From Clostridium_AW malenominatum (GTDB lineage Bacteria > Bacillota > Clostridia > Clostridiales > Clostridiaceae), in the NCBI RefSeq assembly GCF_039521365.1, contig NZ_BAAACF010000012.1, positions 163,566-227,565 on the forward strand: a stretch of 64,000 nt of DNA. Direction: 5' to 3'. The position numbers were made by a program, and so were the translations under genes. The notes beneath the pieces were generated by a model. The model saw nothing but the letters and a program-made list of their open reading frames with translations. It had not been told where the DNA came from and ran no database searches. Numbering within the stretch: the stretch's first letter is position 1; every line of letters begins with the position of its first letter. Below are positions 25,234 through 33,465 of this stretch, piece after piece.

Positions 25234-27801
25234 TTATAGTTTCTTTTCTAATGTTATCAATTCAACTCCATGTACTGGGATATATAGCTTTTCTTTGTAC
25301 TCTCCATTTAACTTTAAGTATTCTATAGTCATTTTAGGATGCGCTTTTCCTTTAAGATAGTTCAATTCTTGCTGTGTCATGTTCTCTGGTGCACCCATGT
25401 TTATCCACTCATCAAATGCCGAGCCATGCTCCCTATCTAATTGATATTTTGTTATCTTATAACTGCCTGAAATCTCCATTACATTAAGGTCAATTTCCTT
25501 TGGTGACTTTCTTTCGTATACTAAATATCTTTCTGTATTAGTCAAGGCAGAAGTATCTCCATTTAAAAATAAATCGTCGAAATATGCATAATTGTAGACT
25601 AAAACCTGGATATCTTCATCTGTTTTAGTGATTATATACTCCTCACCCTGTTCAATAATTTCTTTTCCTAATTTAGATAGTAAATAATATGCAAAATAAG
25701 ATGGTTTTTTCAATCCATTATTATTGATTAAACCAAAGCCTCCATGAAATGCAGAAATACCCGCTTTTGTTTCTTCCATTATATCTGTAAAGGTCCAGTA
25801 TCCTATAGAATTAACTTTTCCTATACATTTTAAAATATTACTTATAATGAAGGTAGCTACAAAACATGTATCATGGATTAAGTTGCGATTATAAGCAGAA
25901 GCATTCCATTCCGTGATATGAATTTCAGTATAATGGTTTAAACTTTTCTTTATTTTGTCATTGATTAAGTTTAAGGTGTCATATGTATTATCCTTACCAT
26001 AATAAATTCTTGGTGCCTCTTCCCAGTTTTTATCTGACTCCTCTAACTTTTTCCCTTGTTCTATCATCATCTTTAAATTTTCAACAGCTTCCTGTAAGGA
26101 GTATGCTTCTGGATAAATATGAAAGGAAAAGAAGTCTAAAGGAAAATTATTTTTATTGTAATATAGCAAAAAATCTTCAAACCAGGCATTATCTGAAAGA
26201 GCTTGATAGGTAATAGCAGGTCCTCCTACTCTTAGTTTTTCTGAAATGGATTTAACAGCTAGTGCTGTTTGTTTATAAAATTCGAAGTACTCCTCTTTTC
26301 CTCCAACCCAAAAAACATACTCCAAATCCGGTTCATTCCATACTTCAAAATACCATGTCTCTACTTCCTTTAGTCCATATCTATTTATACAATGTTTTAT
26401 AAATTCTACTACTAAATCTGTCCATAGTTTAATGTCTTTTGGTTGAGATATATTTGCCTTCCACCAAAAAACCGTTTCATCTGATTTTTTTATTTCTGAA
26501 GGCATGAACCCCAACTCAATAAAAGGCTTAATATTCACTTTCTTGAAAAAATCCAGAAGTTCATCTACATAATACCAGTTGTAGACAATATTATTCTCTT
26601 CATTAAAGTTACATATCATCATATCATCAGAGAAGATCCCATGAAATCTAATATATTCAAACCCAATTTCATTTTGCAGTTCTTTAAGTTGGTTCTGCCA
26701 ACTTTTTCTCAATCCTTCTGACGCTCTACTATAGGTAATTAACTTTTTCCAATAAGGAACATAATACATTCCCTTTTTCTTTGCATTTACTGATATAGCC
26801 TCTTTATCATTAGTGGTCACATTATCATCTTGAATTTCATTATCTAAGGGCTTTAAATAAGTAAATAATTTTTTAAGTGCGGCATTTCTATCAACATCTA
26901 AATATGTTCTACTTTTTTTTTCATGAAAATTTGTATTTTCGATTTTCTTAATATTATTTAGATATTTAGTATTTTCTTTCCTATGTTCTGTGGGCGAACA
27001 ACCATATGTGATTTTAAAATTCTTATTAAAAGATTTGGTACTGGGAAATCCACTGGCATAAGATATTTCCGTTATTGTTTTGTTAGTGCTTGTTAGTGAA
27101 TTAACAGCCTTGTCCAGTCTTATGATATTAATATACTCTTGAAAGGACACTCCCATCTTTTTTTTTATAAAATGAGATAAATAATATACATTAAGTTTTT
27201 CTCTATCTGCTATTTCCTGAAGAGTTACTTTTCTCTCTAAATTTTCATTTATAAAGCTTATAATACTCTGGAGTCTATGAATATCCTTATTTATACTCGC
27301 TGATTTTTCATCCTCTATAAAATGATAATCAAAATTATTTACTAAATAAGCTGTAAGCAAGTGTATCTCGCTTCCAATTATAAGCTGATATCCCTTTCCT
27401 TTTTTATTAAGTTCCCATACTATTTTTGCCAGATAGTGTCTTACTATATCGAACCGTTCTTGAGCTTCTTTCCCGTAAAGAAAAGATTTACAGTCAATCA
27501 TTATTTTATTGAATCTAGGGTAATATGCAGAGTAATAGCTAGGGTTCATCTGTACTGCTAATAGCATGTTTTCTTCCTTGGTTTTATTTATATTATGAAT
27601 TTCATTACTATTTATTAAGATTAAATCATTTTCACTAAGGGAATATAATTCATTTCCTACTCTAATATTAACGCTTCCTTGCAAAACTAATATAATCTCC
27701 ATTTCATTGTGCCAATGCATTTCAAGTCCGTTAATACTATGAATAAATGCTTTAATCGGGAGATTTTCTTCAGCTCTTATCACCTCATAAAAACATTTCA
27801 T
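25234..27801 (-). CDS. AraC-type regulator fused to a GH39 glycosidase domain
   Basis: The start is ATG 27801, with GGGGTGGGG upstream, giving 855 residues. Residues 1-120 form a cupin sensor (HWHNEMEIILVLQG), and about 175-280 hold two AraC helix-turn-helix motifs (VTLQEIADREKLNVYYLSHF, TITEISYASGFPSTKSF). From about 330 a GH39 beta-xylosidase-like TIM barrel follows, with the acid/base Glu in VWNEPD and the nucleophile Glu in HITEWNAS. No signal peptide is present, so the glycosidase domain is cytoplasmic and may act as sugar sensor, enzyme or both. Such fusions occur in other Firmicutes; the target genes are unknown. Confidence 0.9.
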   Translation of the reverse strand: MKCFYEVIRAEENLPIKAFIHSINGLEMHWHNEMEIILVLQGSVNIRVGNELYSLSENDLILINSNEIHNINKTKEENMLLAVQMNPSYYSAYYPRFNKIMIDCKSFLYGKEAQERFDIVRHYLAKIVWELNKKGKGYQLIIGSEIHLLTAYLVNNFDYHFIEDEKSASINKDIHRLQSIISFINENLERKVTLQEIADREKLNVYYLSHFIKKKMGVSFQEYINIIRLDKAVNSLTSTNKTITEISYASGFPSTKSFNKNFKITYGCSPTEHRKENTKYLNNIKKIENTNFHEKKSRTYLDVDRNAALKKLFTYLKPLDNEIQDDNVTTNDKEAISVNAKKKGMYYVPYWKKLITYSRASEGLRKSWQNQLKELQNEIGFEYIRFHGIFSDDMMICNFNEENNIVYNWYYVDELLDFFKKVNIKPFIELGFMPSEIKKSDETVFWWKANISQPKDIKLWTDLVVEFIKHCINRYGLKEVETWYFEVWNEPDLEYVFWVGGKEEYFEFYKQTALAVKSISEKLRVGGPAITYQALSDNAWFEDFLLYYNKNNFPLDFFSFHIYPEAYSLQEAVENLKMMIEQGKKLEESDKNWEEAPRIYYGKDNTYDTLNLINDKIKKSLNHYTEIHITEWNASAYNRNLIHDTCFVATFIISNILKCIGKVNSIGYWTFTDIMEETKAGISAFHGGFGLINNNGLKKPSYFAYYLLSKLGKEIIEQGEEYIITKTDEDIQVLVYNYAYFDDLFLNGDTSALTNTERYLVYERKSPKEIDLNVMEISGSYKITKYQLDREHGSAFDEWINMGAPENMTQQELNYLKGKAHPKMTIEYLKLNGEYKEKLYIPVHGVELITLEKKL

Positions 27802-27838
27802 ATTCCCCACCCCTTAATATATATTAAAATCTCAAATA

Positions 27839-28729
27839 TTAAGACGAAATCGTCCTATTTCTTCCATTGTTTTTAGCTTTATATAGATTTCTGTCTACAA
27901 TATCTAAAACTTCACTAAAGCTTTTAATTCCAGGTTTCACCGTATAAGTACCAATACTTATTGTAACTCCAATTATATGATTATTATATTTTACAGTTTT
28001 GTCTTCAAATGAAATTCGAATTTTCTCCGAAATCTTATATGCTGCTTCTCTATTAGCATCTATTAATACTATTAGAAATTCGTCTCCTCCATACCTAGCT
28101 ACCCAATCGTAATCCGCTCTGATTTTTGCTTTTATTGTCTTGCACAGTTCTTCTATTACCCTATCACCAATAATATGTCCATAGGTATCATTAACTCCCT
28201 TAAATGAATCAATATCTAACATAATAACTGATAGGTTTTTCTTATTCACCATGGCATTATAAATTTCTACTGGGAGTCTTTCATTGATGTACCTTCGATT
28301 ATAAACACCGGTCAAATCATCCATAACAATCTTCTTATTCAGCTCTGATATAATATTGTTTGATTCCTCTATACTCTTTCCACTCAATCCAGTAATAATT
28401 CCGGTTTCACTAATATCCTTAAACATCTCAACAACATATTCTTTGTCTTCAAGCCTAACTGGACTTGCCATAATCATAAATATTTTGTCGTCTTTATATT
28501 CAATTTTGATGAAAGTATCATTTTCCTTAATAGCCCTTGTAGATACGCAGTTATTACATTGCCTTCCTGTGTTCCAGAAATCATAACAAGTGGAACTATA
28601 GCTACTTTCTTCTGTATTATTATAGTAAATAATCTGCTTTTTAACAGGTTCAATAATTCTTACTATATCAAATAATCTATGAAATTTAGATAAAAAAATT
28701 ATTATATCCTGCATCTCAAAAGAGTTCAA
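27839..28729 (-). CDS. Diguanylate cyclase with Cys-containing N-terminal sensor
   Basis: The probable start is TTG 28729, with GAGGTGG upstream, giving 296 residues. The N-terminal 110 residues look like a PAS-type sensor with three cysteines, Cys48, Cys58 and Cys61 (TCYDFW...RQCNNC). Residues about 130-290 are a GGDEF domain with an intact GGDEF (214-218), DDLTGVYNRR and LDIDSFKGVND. It should make c-di-GMP from two GTP. A canonical RxxD inhibitory site is not found in register. It is soluble. It lies next to the AraC-GH39 gene, 11 kb from the c-di-GMP riboswitch. A redox or metal signal is inference from the cysteines. Confidence 0.9.
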   Translation of the reverse strand: MNSFEMQDIIIFLSKFHRLFDIVRIIEPVKKQIIYYNNTEESSYSSTCYDFWNTGRQCNNCVSTRAIKENDTFIKIEYKDDKIFMIMASPVRLEDKEYVVEMFKDISETGIITGLSGKSIEESNNIISELNKKIVMDDLTGVYNRRYINERLPVEIYNAMVNKKNLSVIMLDIDSFKGVNDTYGHIIGDRVIEELCKTIKAKIRADYDWVARYGGDEFLIVLIDANREAAYKISEKIRISFEDKTVKYNNHIIGVTISIGTYTVKPGIKSFSEVLDIVDRNLYKAKNNGRNRTISS

Positions 28730-28972
28730 ATTGCCACCTCTTCTTCATTTCAGAAAATATTTCCATACAAATACTTAATATAGTTTATTTTCATTGTTTC
28801 GTCCATGCTTAATTTGCTTATATATATACCTTTTTTTGCTATATTAAAAATTGATTTTTCACCTTCATTATGTATATCAAGTTTTGTATACATTACAATT
28901 CAATATTACCACAATTATGATAATTGTCCATCATTTAACAATAACATTTATATAATATAGTATATATAACAA

Positions 28973-29009
28973 AGAACAAATATGGTTGAATTTTATCCAT
29001 ATTTGTTCT
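28973..29009 (-). terminator. Terminator after the tiny-gene cluster
   Basis: AGAACAAATATGG (28973-28985) pairs perfectly with CCATATTTGTTCT (28997-29009); the minus strand continues TTGTTATATATAC. Confidence 0.75.
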
Positions 29010-29027
29010 CTATTATTTCTTATTCAA

Positions 29028-29174
29028 TTAAAATCTTTTAGCTATTTCAGCTTGAATTCTTTTTACAGTTTTAGGTCTTAATCCTGTAGCCTTCTTTATT
29101 TCGTCGAAGGTTTTTCCATCTATTAGCATGTCCCTTGCTCTGGCTTTTAATTGCTTATCATCACCATGTAACAT
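29028..29174 (-). CDS. Tiny helix-turn-helix protein, 48 residues
   Basis: ATG 29174 is preceded by GGAGGG. The 48-residue product begins MLHGDDKQLKARARDML and contains TFDEIKKATGLRPKTVKRIQ, which has the spacing of a helix-turn-helix with Gly at the turn. This is almost the whole protein, so it would be a minimal DNA-binding unit. It is the last gene of the ndk cluster, followed by a strong terminator. I do not recognise a named family. Confidence 0.68.
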   Translation of the reverse strand: MLHGDDKQLKARARDMLIDGKTFDEIKKATGLRPKTVKRIQAEIAKRF

Positions 29175-29190
29175 ATATTTTCCCTCCTAT

Positions 29191-29328
29191 TTACTTATCT
29201 TCATTGCTTCTAGGATCATCAAAAACTGCCCTTGAACTTTCTTCTTGAGGATTGTGCTTTATAGTTTTCTTTCTAAATTTACCATCAGATTTTCTATTAT
29301 TTTTAGTACTTCTCATTTTACTACCCAT
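29191..29328 (-). CDS. Tiny basic/hydrophilic protein, 45 residues, unknown
   Basis: ATG 29328 has GGGAG nine bases upstream and opens 45 codons starting MGSKMRSTKNNRKSDGKFRK, basic at the N-terminus and acidic at the C-terminus, with no hydrophobic segment. It ends 16 bp before the tiny helix-turn-helix gene. The ribosome site and tight packing support it; function is unknown and it probably lacks a stable fold. Confidence 0.6.
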   Translation of the reverse strand: MGSKMRSTKNNRKSDGKFRKKTIKHNPQEESSRAVFDDPRSNEDK

Positions 29329-29389
29329 AAAAAACAACTCCCTTCCCTATTATTTTGTCTCGGGAAAGAAGTTTTATACTACTGTATAT

Positions 29390-29536
29390 TTAGTTTAATC
29401 GTCTAGTGTCCGGAAGATATATTATATTTCCAATTTTTGCTTCATTTAAAAATCGCAATGGTATTTGGATTAGTATTTTGTCCTCTCTTCTACAGAATGC
29501 ATAATTCTCATCTAAACTCTCAATTATCACTCTCAT
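29390..29536 (-). CDS. Small protein resembling DUF3006, 48 residues
   Basis: ATG 29536 follows GGAGAGG. The product MRVIIESLDENYAFCRRED continues as alternating beta-strand-like sequence (KILIQIPLRFL, IGNIIYLPD) and resembles DUF3006 small beta-barrel proteins that begin with a similar D-R-x-E-x-x-x-A pattern. It starts 15 bp after ndk ends, so cotranscription is likely. The family assignment is from memory and moderate. Confidence 0.65.
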   Translation of the reverse strand: MRVIIESLDENYAFCRREDKILIQIPLRFLNEAKIGNIIYLPDTRRLN

Positions 29537-29550
29537 GTAATCCTCTCCAT

Positions 29551-29961
29551 CTATACTATCATTTCAGGGAACCATAGGTTTACCTCCCTTTGAGCACTTA
29601 TTTCACTATCAGATGAGTGTACAAGATTTCTTTGTTTTGCCAAGGCATATCTTCCTCTAATACTTCCCATATCAGCCTCTAAAGGATCTGTACAGCCATT
29701 TATTTTTCTTACAGCTTTAATTGCATTTTCTCCTTGCACCACCATGGCAACTATGGGTCCTTCAGTTAAATAATTTATTAAATCTTTATAATATACTCTT
29801 CCTTCATGTTCAATATAATGCTCTTCTACTGTATGTATATTAGCCTCAAGCATTTTTATACCTATAATCTTTAAATTTTTTCTTTCGTAAAAACTTATTA
29901 TTTCCCCTATAAGATTTCTTTTTACTCCATCCGGTTTGATTAACACTAAAGTTTTCTCCAT
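29551..29961 (-). CDS. ndk: Nucleoside diphosphate kinase
   Basis: The 136-residue protein has the usual length and signatures: KPDGVKRNLIGEI near the start, and the catalytic His in RNLVHSSDS with IRGRYA before it. It transfers the gamma phosphate of ATP to NDPs through a phosphohistidine. It heads a minus-strand cluster with three tiny genes, ending at the terminator near 28973. Confidence 0.96.
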   Translation of the reverse strand: MEKTLVLIKPDGVKRNLIGEIISFYERKNLKIIGIKMLEANIHTVEEHYIEHEGRVYYKDLINYLTEGPIVAMVVQGENAIKAVRKINGCTDPLEADMGSIRGRYALAKQRNLVHSSDSEISAQREVNLWFPEMIV

Positions 29962-30105
29962 ATATATACCCCATTTCTAATATTAGGTAATATTATTATA
30001 TCCCATTCTCTCTTAATTATAAATAATAAATTAAATACTTTATCCCTATGTTCCTTTCATGATATAATATTTTAAAGCTAAAAATATATCTAAAAGGAGA
30101 TATGT

Positions 30106-31380
30106 ATGAGAAAATCAACTAGAGATGCATTCATAATTGGATTAGCACTTTTTGCAATGTTTTTTGGTTCTGGAAATTTAATTTTCCCTCCCTATTTAGG
30201 TAAGCTCGTGGGAGATAATTACATTCTATCTATGATAGGCTTCATAGCTACAGGAGTAGGATTACCTTTGCTTGGAATACTAGCCTGTGCTAAAATTGGT
30301 GGCACCTTTAGTGAAATATCTTTAAAGGTAGGTAAGACATTTTCTATTATTGCCACTGCTAGTATTATACTTGCTATAGGACCTATGCTTGCAATTCCAA
30401 GAACTGCAGCTACAACCTATGAATTAAGTATTACACCAATTTTCCCTAACTTCCCTATACTACCTACAATAATAATTTATTTTATTATTAATTTAGCATT
30501 TGTATTAAAGCCTTCTTCAATAATAGATAATATAGGTAAAATATTAACTCCTATTTTATTATTGCTTTTATTGATAATAATAGTAAAAGGATTCATAAGT
30601 CCTATAGGTCCAATTGTTCATACAGGTTTTAAAAACGTTTTTTCCTCTTCATTAATTGAAGGATATCAAACAATGGATGCTATGGCATCGGTAATCTTCG
30701 CATCTATTGTTTTAACTACAGTTAAAGCTAAAGGTTATACAGAAACAAAGGATATAATTAAGATGACATCTATTTCTGGAATAGTAGCAGTTATTGGTCT
30801 AGGAATTGTTTACGGTGGATTAATGTATCTTGGAAGCCAGACTTCTTCTATTTTACCTAATGATATCGGAAAATCAGCTTTAGTTACAGAAATAGTAAGG
30901 AGATTATTAGGATACTATGGAAATGTAATATTAGGACTAGCTGTTGCTTTAGCTTGCCTCACTACTTCTATAGGACTTACCTCATCGGCTTCATCATTTT
31001 TTGAAAGTCTTTTTAAAGGCAAGATATCCTATAAAACTAATGCTATAATTATTTCTATTGTAAGTGCAATAATAGCATTGAATGGAGTGGACAAAATAGT
31101 TCTTCTTGCAGTACCTATATTGCAAATACTATATCCTATAGTTATGATATTGGTGGTATTTACTCTATTAAATGTTCAAAACAACACTGCTATAAGAATT
31201 AGTACTTATGTTGCTTTATTTATTAGCGTAATAGATAATTTTAACTATTTAGGAATCAATATTGATATGGTGGATAATTTTATTAATTTCATTCCTTTAT
31301 CACAAGTAGGATTTGCCTGGGTAATACCTAGTATTATAGCCTTTATAATATCCTATTTATTTGTAAAAAAACAAAGCTAA
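30106..31380 (+). CDS. brnQ: Branched-chain amino acid transporter BrnQ/LIV-II
   Basis: AAAGGAGATATGT precedes the ATG. The 424-residue protein shows about twelve membrane segments and the BrnQ start FFGSGNLIFPPYLG, plus LTTSIGLTSSASSFFE in the second half. The LIV-II family imports Leu, Ile and Val with Na+ or H+. It is monocistronic with a terminator overlapping its stop codon. A TATAAT at about 30061-30067 may be its -10. Confidence 0.94.
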   Translation: MRKSTRDAFIIGLALFAMFFGSGNLIFPPYLGKLVGDNYILSMIGFIATGVGLPLLGILACAKIGGTFSEISLKVGKTFSIIATASIILAIGPMLAIPRTAATTYELSITPIFPNFPILPTIIIYFIINLAFVLKPSSIIDNIGKILTPILLLLLLIIIVKGFISPIGPIVHTGFKNVFSSSLIEGYQTMDAMASVIFASIVLTTVKAKGYTETKDIIKMTSISGIVAVIGLGIVYGGLMYLGSQTSSILPNDIGKSALVTEIVRRLLGYYGNVILGLAVALACLTTSIGLTSSASSFFESLFKGKISYKTNAIIISIVSAIIALNGVDKIVLLAVPILQILYPIVMILVVFTLLNVQNNTAIRISTYVALFISVIDNFNYLGINIDMVDNFINFIPLSQVGFAWVIPSIIAFIISYLFVKKQS

Positions 31381-31401
31381 TGCCTTTAGGCATTAGCTTT
31401 T
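31373..31401 (+). terminator. Terminator of brnQ
   Basis: AAAGCTAATGCC and GGCATTAGCTTT arms with the loop TTTA, followed by TC and a T-rich tail. The stop codon of brnQ lies in the left arm. Confidence 0.9.
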
Positions 31402-31409
31402 CATTTCAT

Positions 31410-31607
31410 AAAACAATATCCGCGGTGCCGCCGAAATAGACTATGGTTGAACCTGCTCCTTGCAGGTGGGTATCTCCTTTTTACTTCCTGTTCTTAAATA
31501 AAACTTTAAGCATCAAATCCATAAAAAGAGCCGGATTCCCTTTTAAATATATGTTGGCTCAATATAAATCTACTCTAACGAACACCGCAGAATCTATTAA
31601 CTTCTAT
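31410..31607 (-). ncRNA. ssrS: 6S RNA (RNA polymerase regulator)
   Basis: A roughly 198-nt GC-richer transcript lies downstream of aspS, the position of bsrA in Bacillus. Its ends pair: TTCTGCGGTG near the 5' end with CACCGCGGAT near the 3' end. The remainder can form a long, interrupted rod with a purine-rich centre (AAGTAAAAAGGAGATACCC, GCAGGTTCAACC). A promoter is seen upstream (TATAAT at 31619-31614, TTAACA 18 bp before it). 6S RNA mimics an open promoter and binds sigma-A polymerase in stationary phase. Covariance-model confirmation was not possible here. Confidence 0.75.
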
Positions 31608-31644
31608 ATTTATATTATACTATAAACTTGCTTCTTTTGTTAAC

Positions 31645-33435
31645 TTATTTTTCATTTTTTATATCAATTGCAATTCCTAGTTCTCTTAATTGAATTTCAT
31701 CAACAATACTTGGCGCTTCCGTCATTGGACAAACTGCATTTTGATTTTTAGGGAAAGCAACCACATCTTTAATGTTATCTGTTCCACTTAAGAACATAGC
31801 CATTCTATCAAATCCAAAAGCTAATCCTCCATGTGGTGGTGGACCATATTTGAAAGCTTCTAGTAAGAAACCAAATCTTTCCCAAGCTTGTTCTTGAGTA
31901 AATCCTAAAAGTCTAAACATTTTTTCTTGTAATTGGCTATCGTGTATTCTTATGCTTCCTCCGCCTAACTCTTCTCCGTTTAATACCATATCATAAGCCT
32001 TTGCTCTAACCTTACTAGGATCTGTATCTAAATATGGTATATCCTCATCCATTGGAGATGTGAATGGATGGTGCTCTGCTTCCCATCTTCCTTCTTCTTC
32101 GTTATATGAAACTAATGGGAACTCTGTTACCCAGGCAAATCTAAACTCTTTATTATCCTTTAATAGCTCTAATTCCTTTGCAATTTGTAATCTCAATTGT
32201 CCAAGGGCTGTTAAAACAACCTTTTCTTTTGCATCAGATACTATTAAGATTAAGTCTCCTACCTTTGCATCCATTTTATGAACGATAGCTTTTAACTCTT
32301 CATCTTTTAAGAATTTTGCAATTGGAGATTTTAATTCATCTTCTTTATAAGCAATCCAAGCTAACCCCTTTGCTTTAAATCCTTTTACAAAGTCAGTTAA
32401 TTTATCTATTTGTTTTCTTCCCATGTCAGCACAATTTTCAGCTTTAATAGCCCTTATTGAACCGCCGTTATCTAATACATCTTTAAATACTTTAAATTCT
32501 GTGTCCTTTAATGCATCAGATATATTTTCTATTTCCATTCCAAATCTTAAATCTGGCTTATCACTACCGTACTTTTCCATGGCAATTTTATATGGTAGTC
32601 TTTCTATTGGAAGCTTAACGTCTACATCTAATACTTGTTTAAATACGTGCTGTATTAATCTTTCATTCATAGCCATTACATCGTCTCTTTCAACGAAAGA
32701 CATTTCTATATCTACCTGAGTAAATTCTGGCTGTCTGTTAGCTCTTAAGTCTTCATCTCTAAAGCATTTAACAATTTGGAAATATCTATCAAAGCCTGAA
32801 ACCATTAATAATTGTTTAAATAACTGTGGAGATTGTGGTAGTGCATAAAATTCACCTTGATAGTTTCTACTTGGTACTAAGTAATCTCTAGCACCTTCTG
32901 GTGTACTCTTTGTAAGCATTGGTGTTTCTACTTCTAAAAATCCTTCTGCATCCATAAAGTCCCTAACTGCTTTAGCAGCTTTATGTCTAATGATTAATCT
33001 CTTTTGCATATCAGGTCTTCTTAAGTCTAAGTATCTATATTTTAATCTTATATTTTCAGAAGCATCTAAGTCCTCTTTTATATATATTGGAGGAGTTTCT
33101 GATTCTGAAAGAATCTTTATTTCCTCTCCTTGAAGTTCTACCATTCCTGTTGGCAATGTATCGTTTGGAGATTGTCTTCTAACAACCTTACCACTCACTG
33201 CAATACAATATTCCGCTCTAAGTGTATCAGCTTTTTCAAAAGCCTCTTTGTTTATTTCCTCTCCAAATACCACTTGAAGTATACCTGTTCTATCTCTTAA
33301 ATCTACAAATATTAATCCTCCAAGATTTCTTTTTCTTTGCACCCATCCCATAACTGTGGAGCTATTATCTACATGACTTTCTCTTAATTCTCCACACATT
33401 ATAGTTCTTTTTGCTCCATTTAAAGCTTCTCCCAT
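31645..33435 (-). CDS. aspS: Aspartyl-tRNA synthetase
   Basis: The 596-residue class II synthetase has an OB-fold anticodon domain (GWVQRKRNLGGLIFVDLRDR), motif 2 (FRDEDLRANRQPEFTQVD), a bacterial GAD insertion, and motif 3 (GLAFGFDRM). It charges tRNA-Asp. GGAGG precedes the ATG. It closes the rel-dtd-MBL-hemZ-aspS run; hisS, which often lies directly before aspS, is absent here. Confidence 0.97.
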   Translation of the reverse strand: MGEALNGAKRTIMCGELRESHVDNSSTVMGWVQRKRNLGGLIFVDLRDRTGILQVVFGEEINKEAFEKADTLRAEYCIAVSGKVVRRQSPNDTLPTGMVELQGEEIKILSESETPPIYIKEDLDASENIRLKYRYLDLRRPDMQKRLIIRHKAAKAVRDFMDAEGFLEVETPMLTKSTPEGARDYLVPSRNYQGEFYALPQSPQLFKQLLMVSGFDRYFQIVKCFRDEDLRANRQPEFTQVDIEMSFVERDDVMAMNERLIQHVFKQVLDVDVKLPIERLPYKIAMEKYGSDKPDLRFGMEIENISDALKDTEFKVFKDVLDNGGSIRAIKAENCADMGRKQIDKLTDFVKGFKAKGLAWIAYKEDELKSPIAKFLKDEELKAIVHKMDAKVGDLILIVSDAKEKVVLTALGQLRLQIAKELELLKDNKEFRFAWVTEFPLVSYNEEEGRWEAEHHPFTSPMDEDIPYLDTDPSKVRAKAYDMVLNGEELGGGSIRIHDSQLQEKMFRLLGFTQEQAWERFGFLLEAFKYGPPPHGGLAFGFDRMAMFLSGTDNIKDVVAFPKNQNAVCPMTEAPSIVDEIQLRELGIAIDIKNEK

Positions 33436-33465
33436 GTTTTTTCCTCCTCTTTTTAACCATTAAAA

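Noticed and set aside
31443..31625. Short plus-strand frame between brnQ and aspS
   Set aside because: It lies antisense to the probable 6S RNA, has no ribosome site and resembles no protein.
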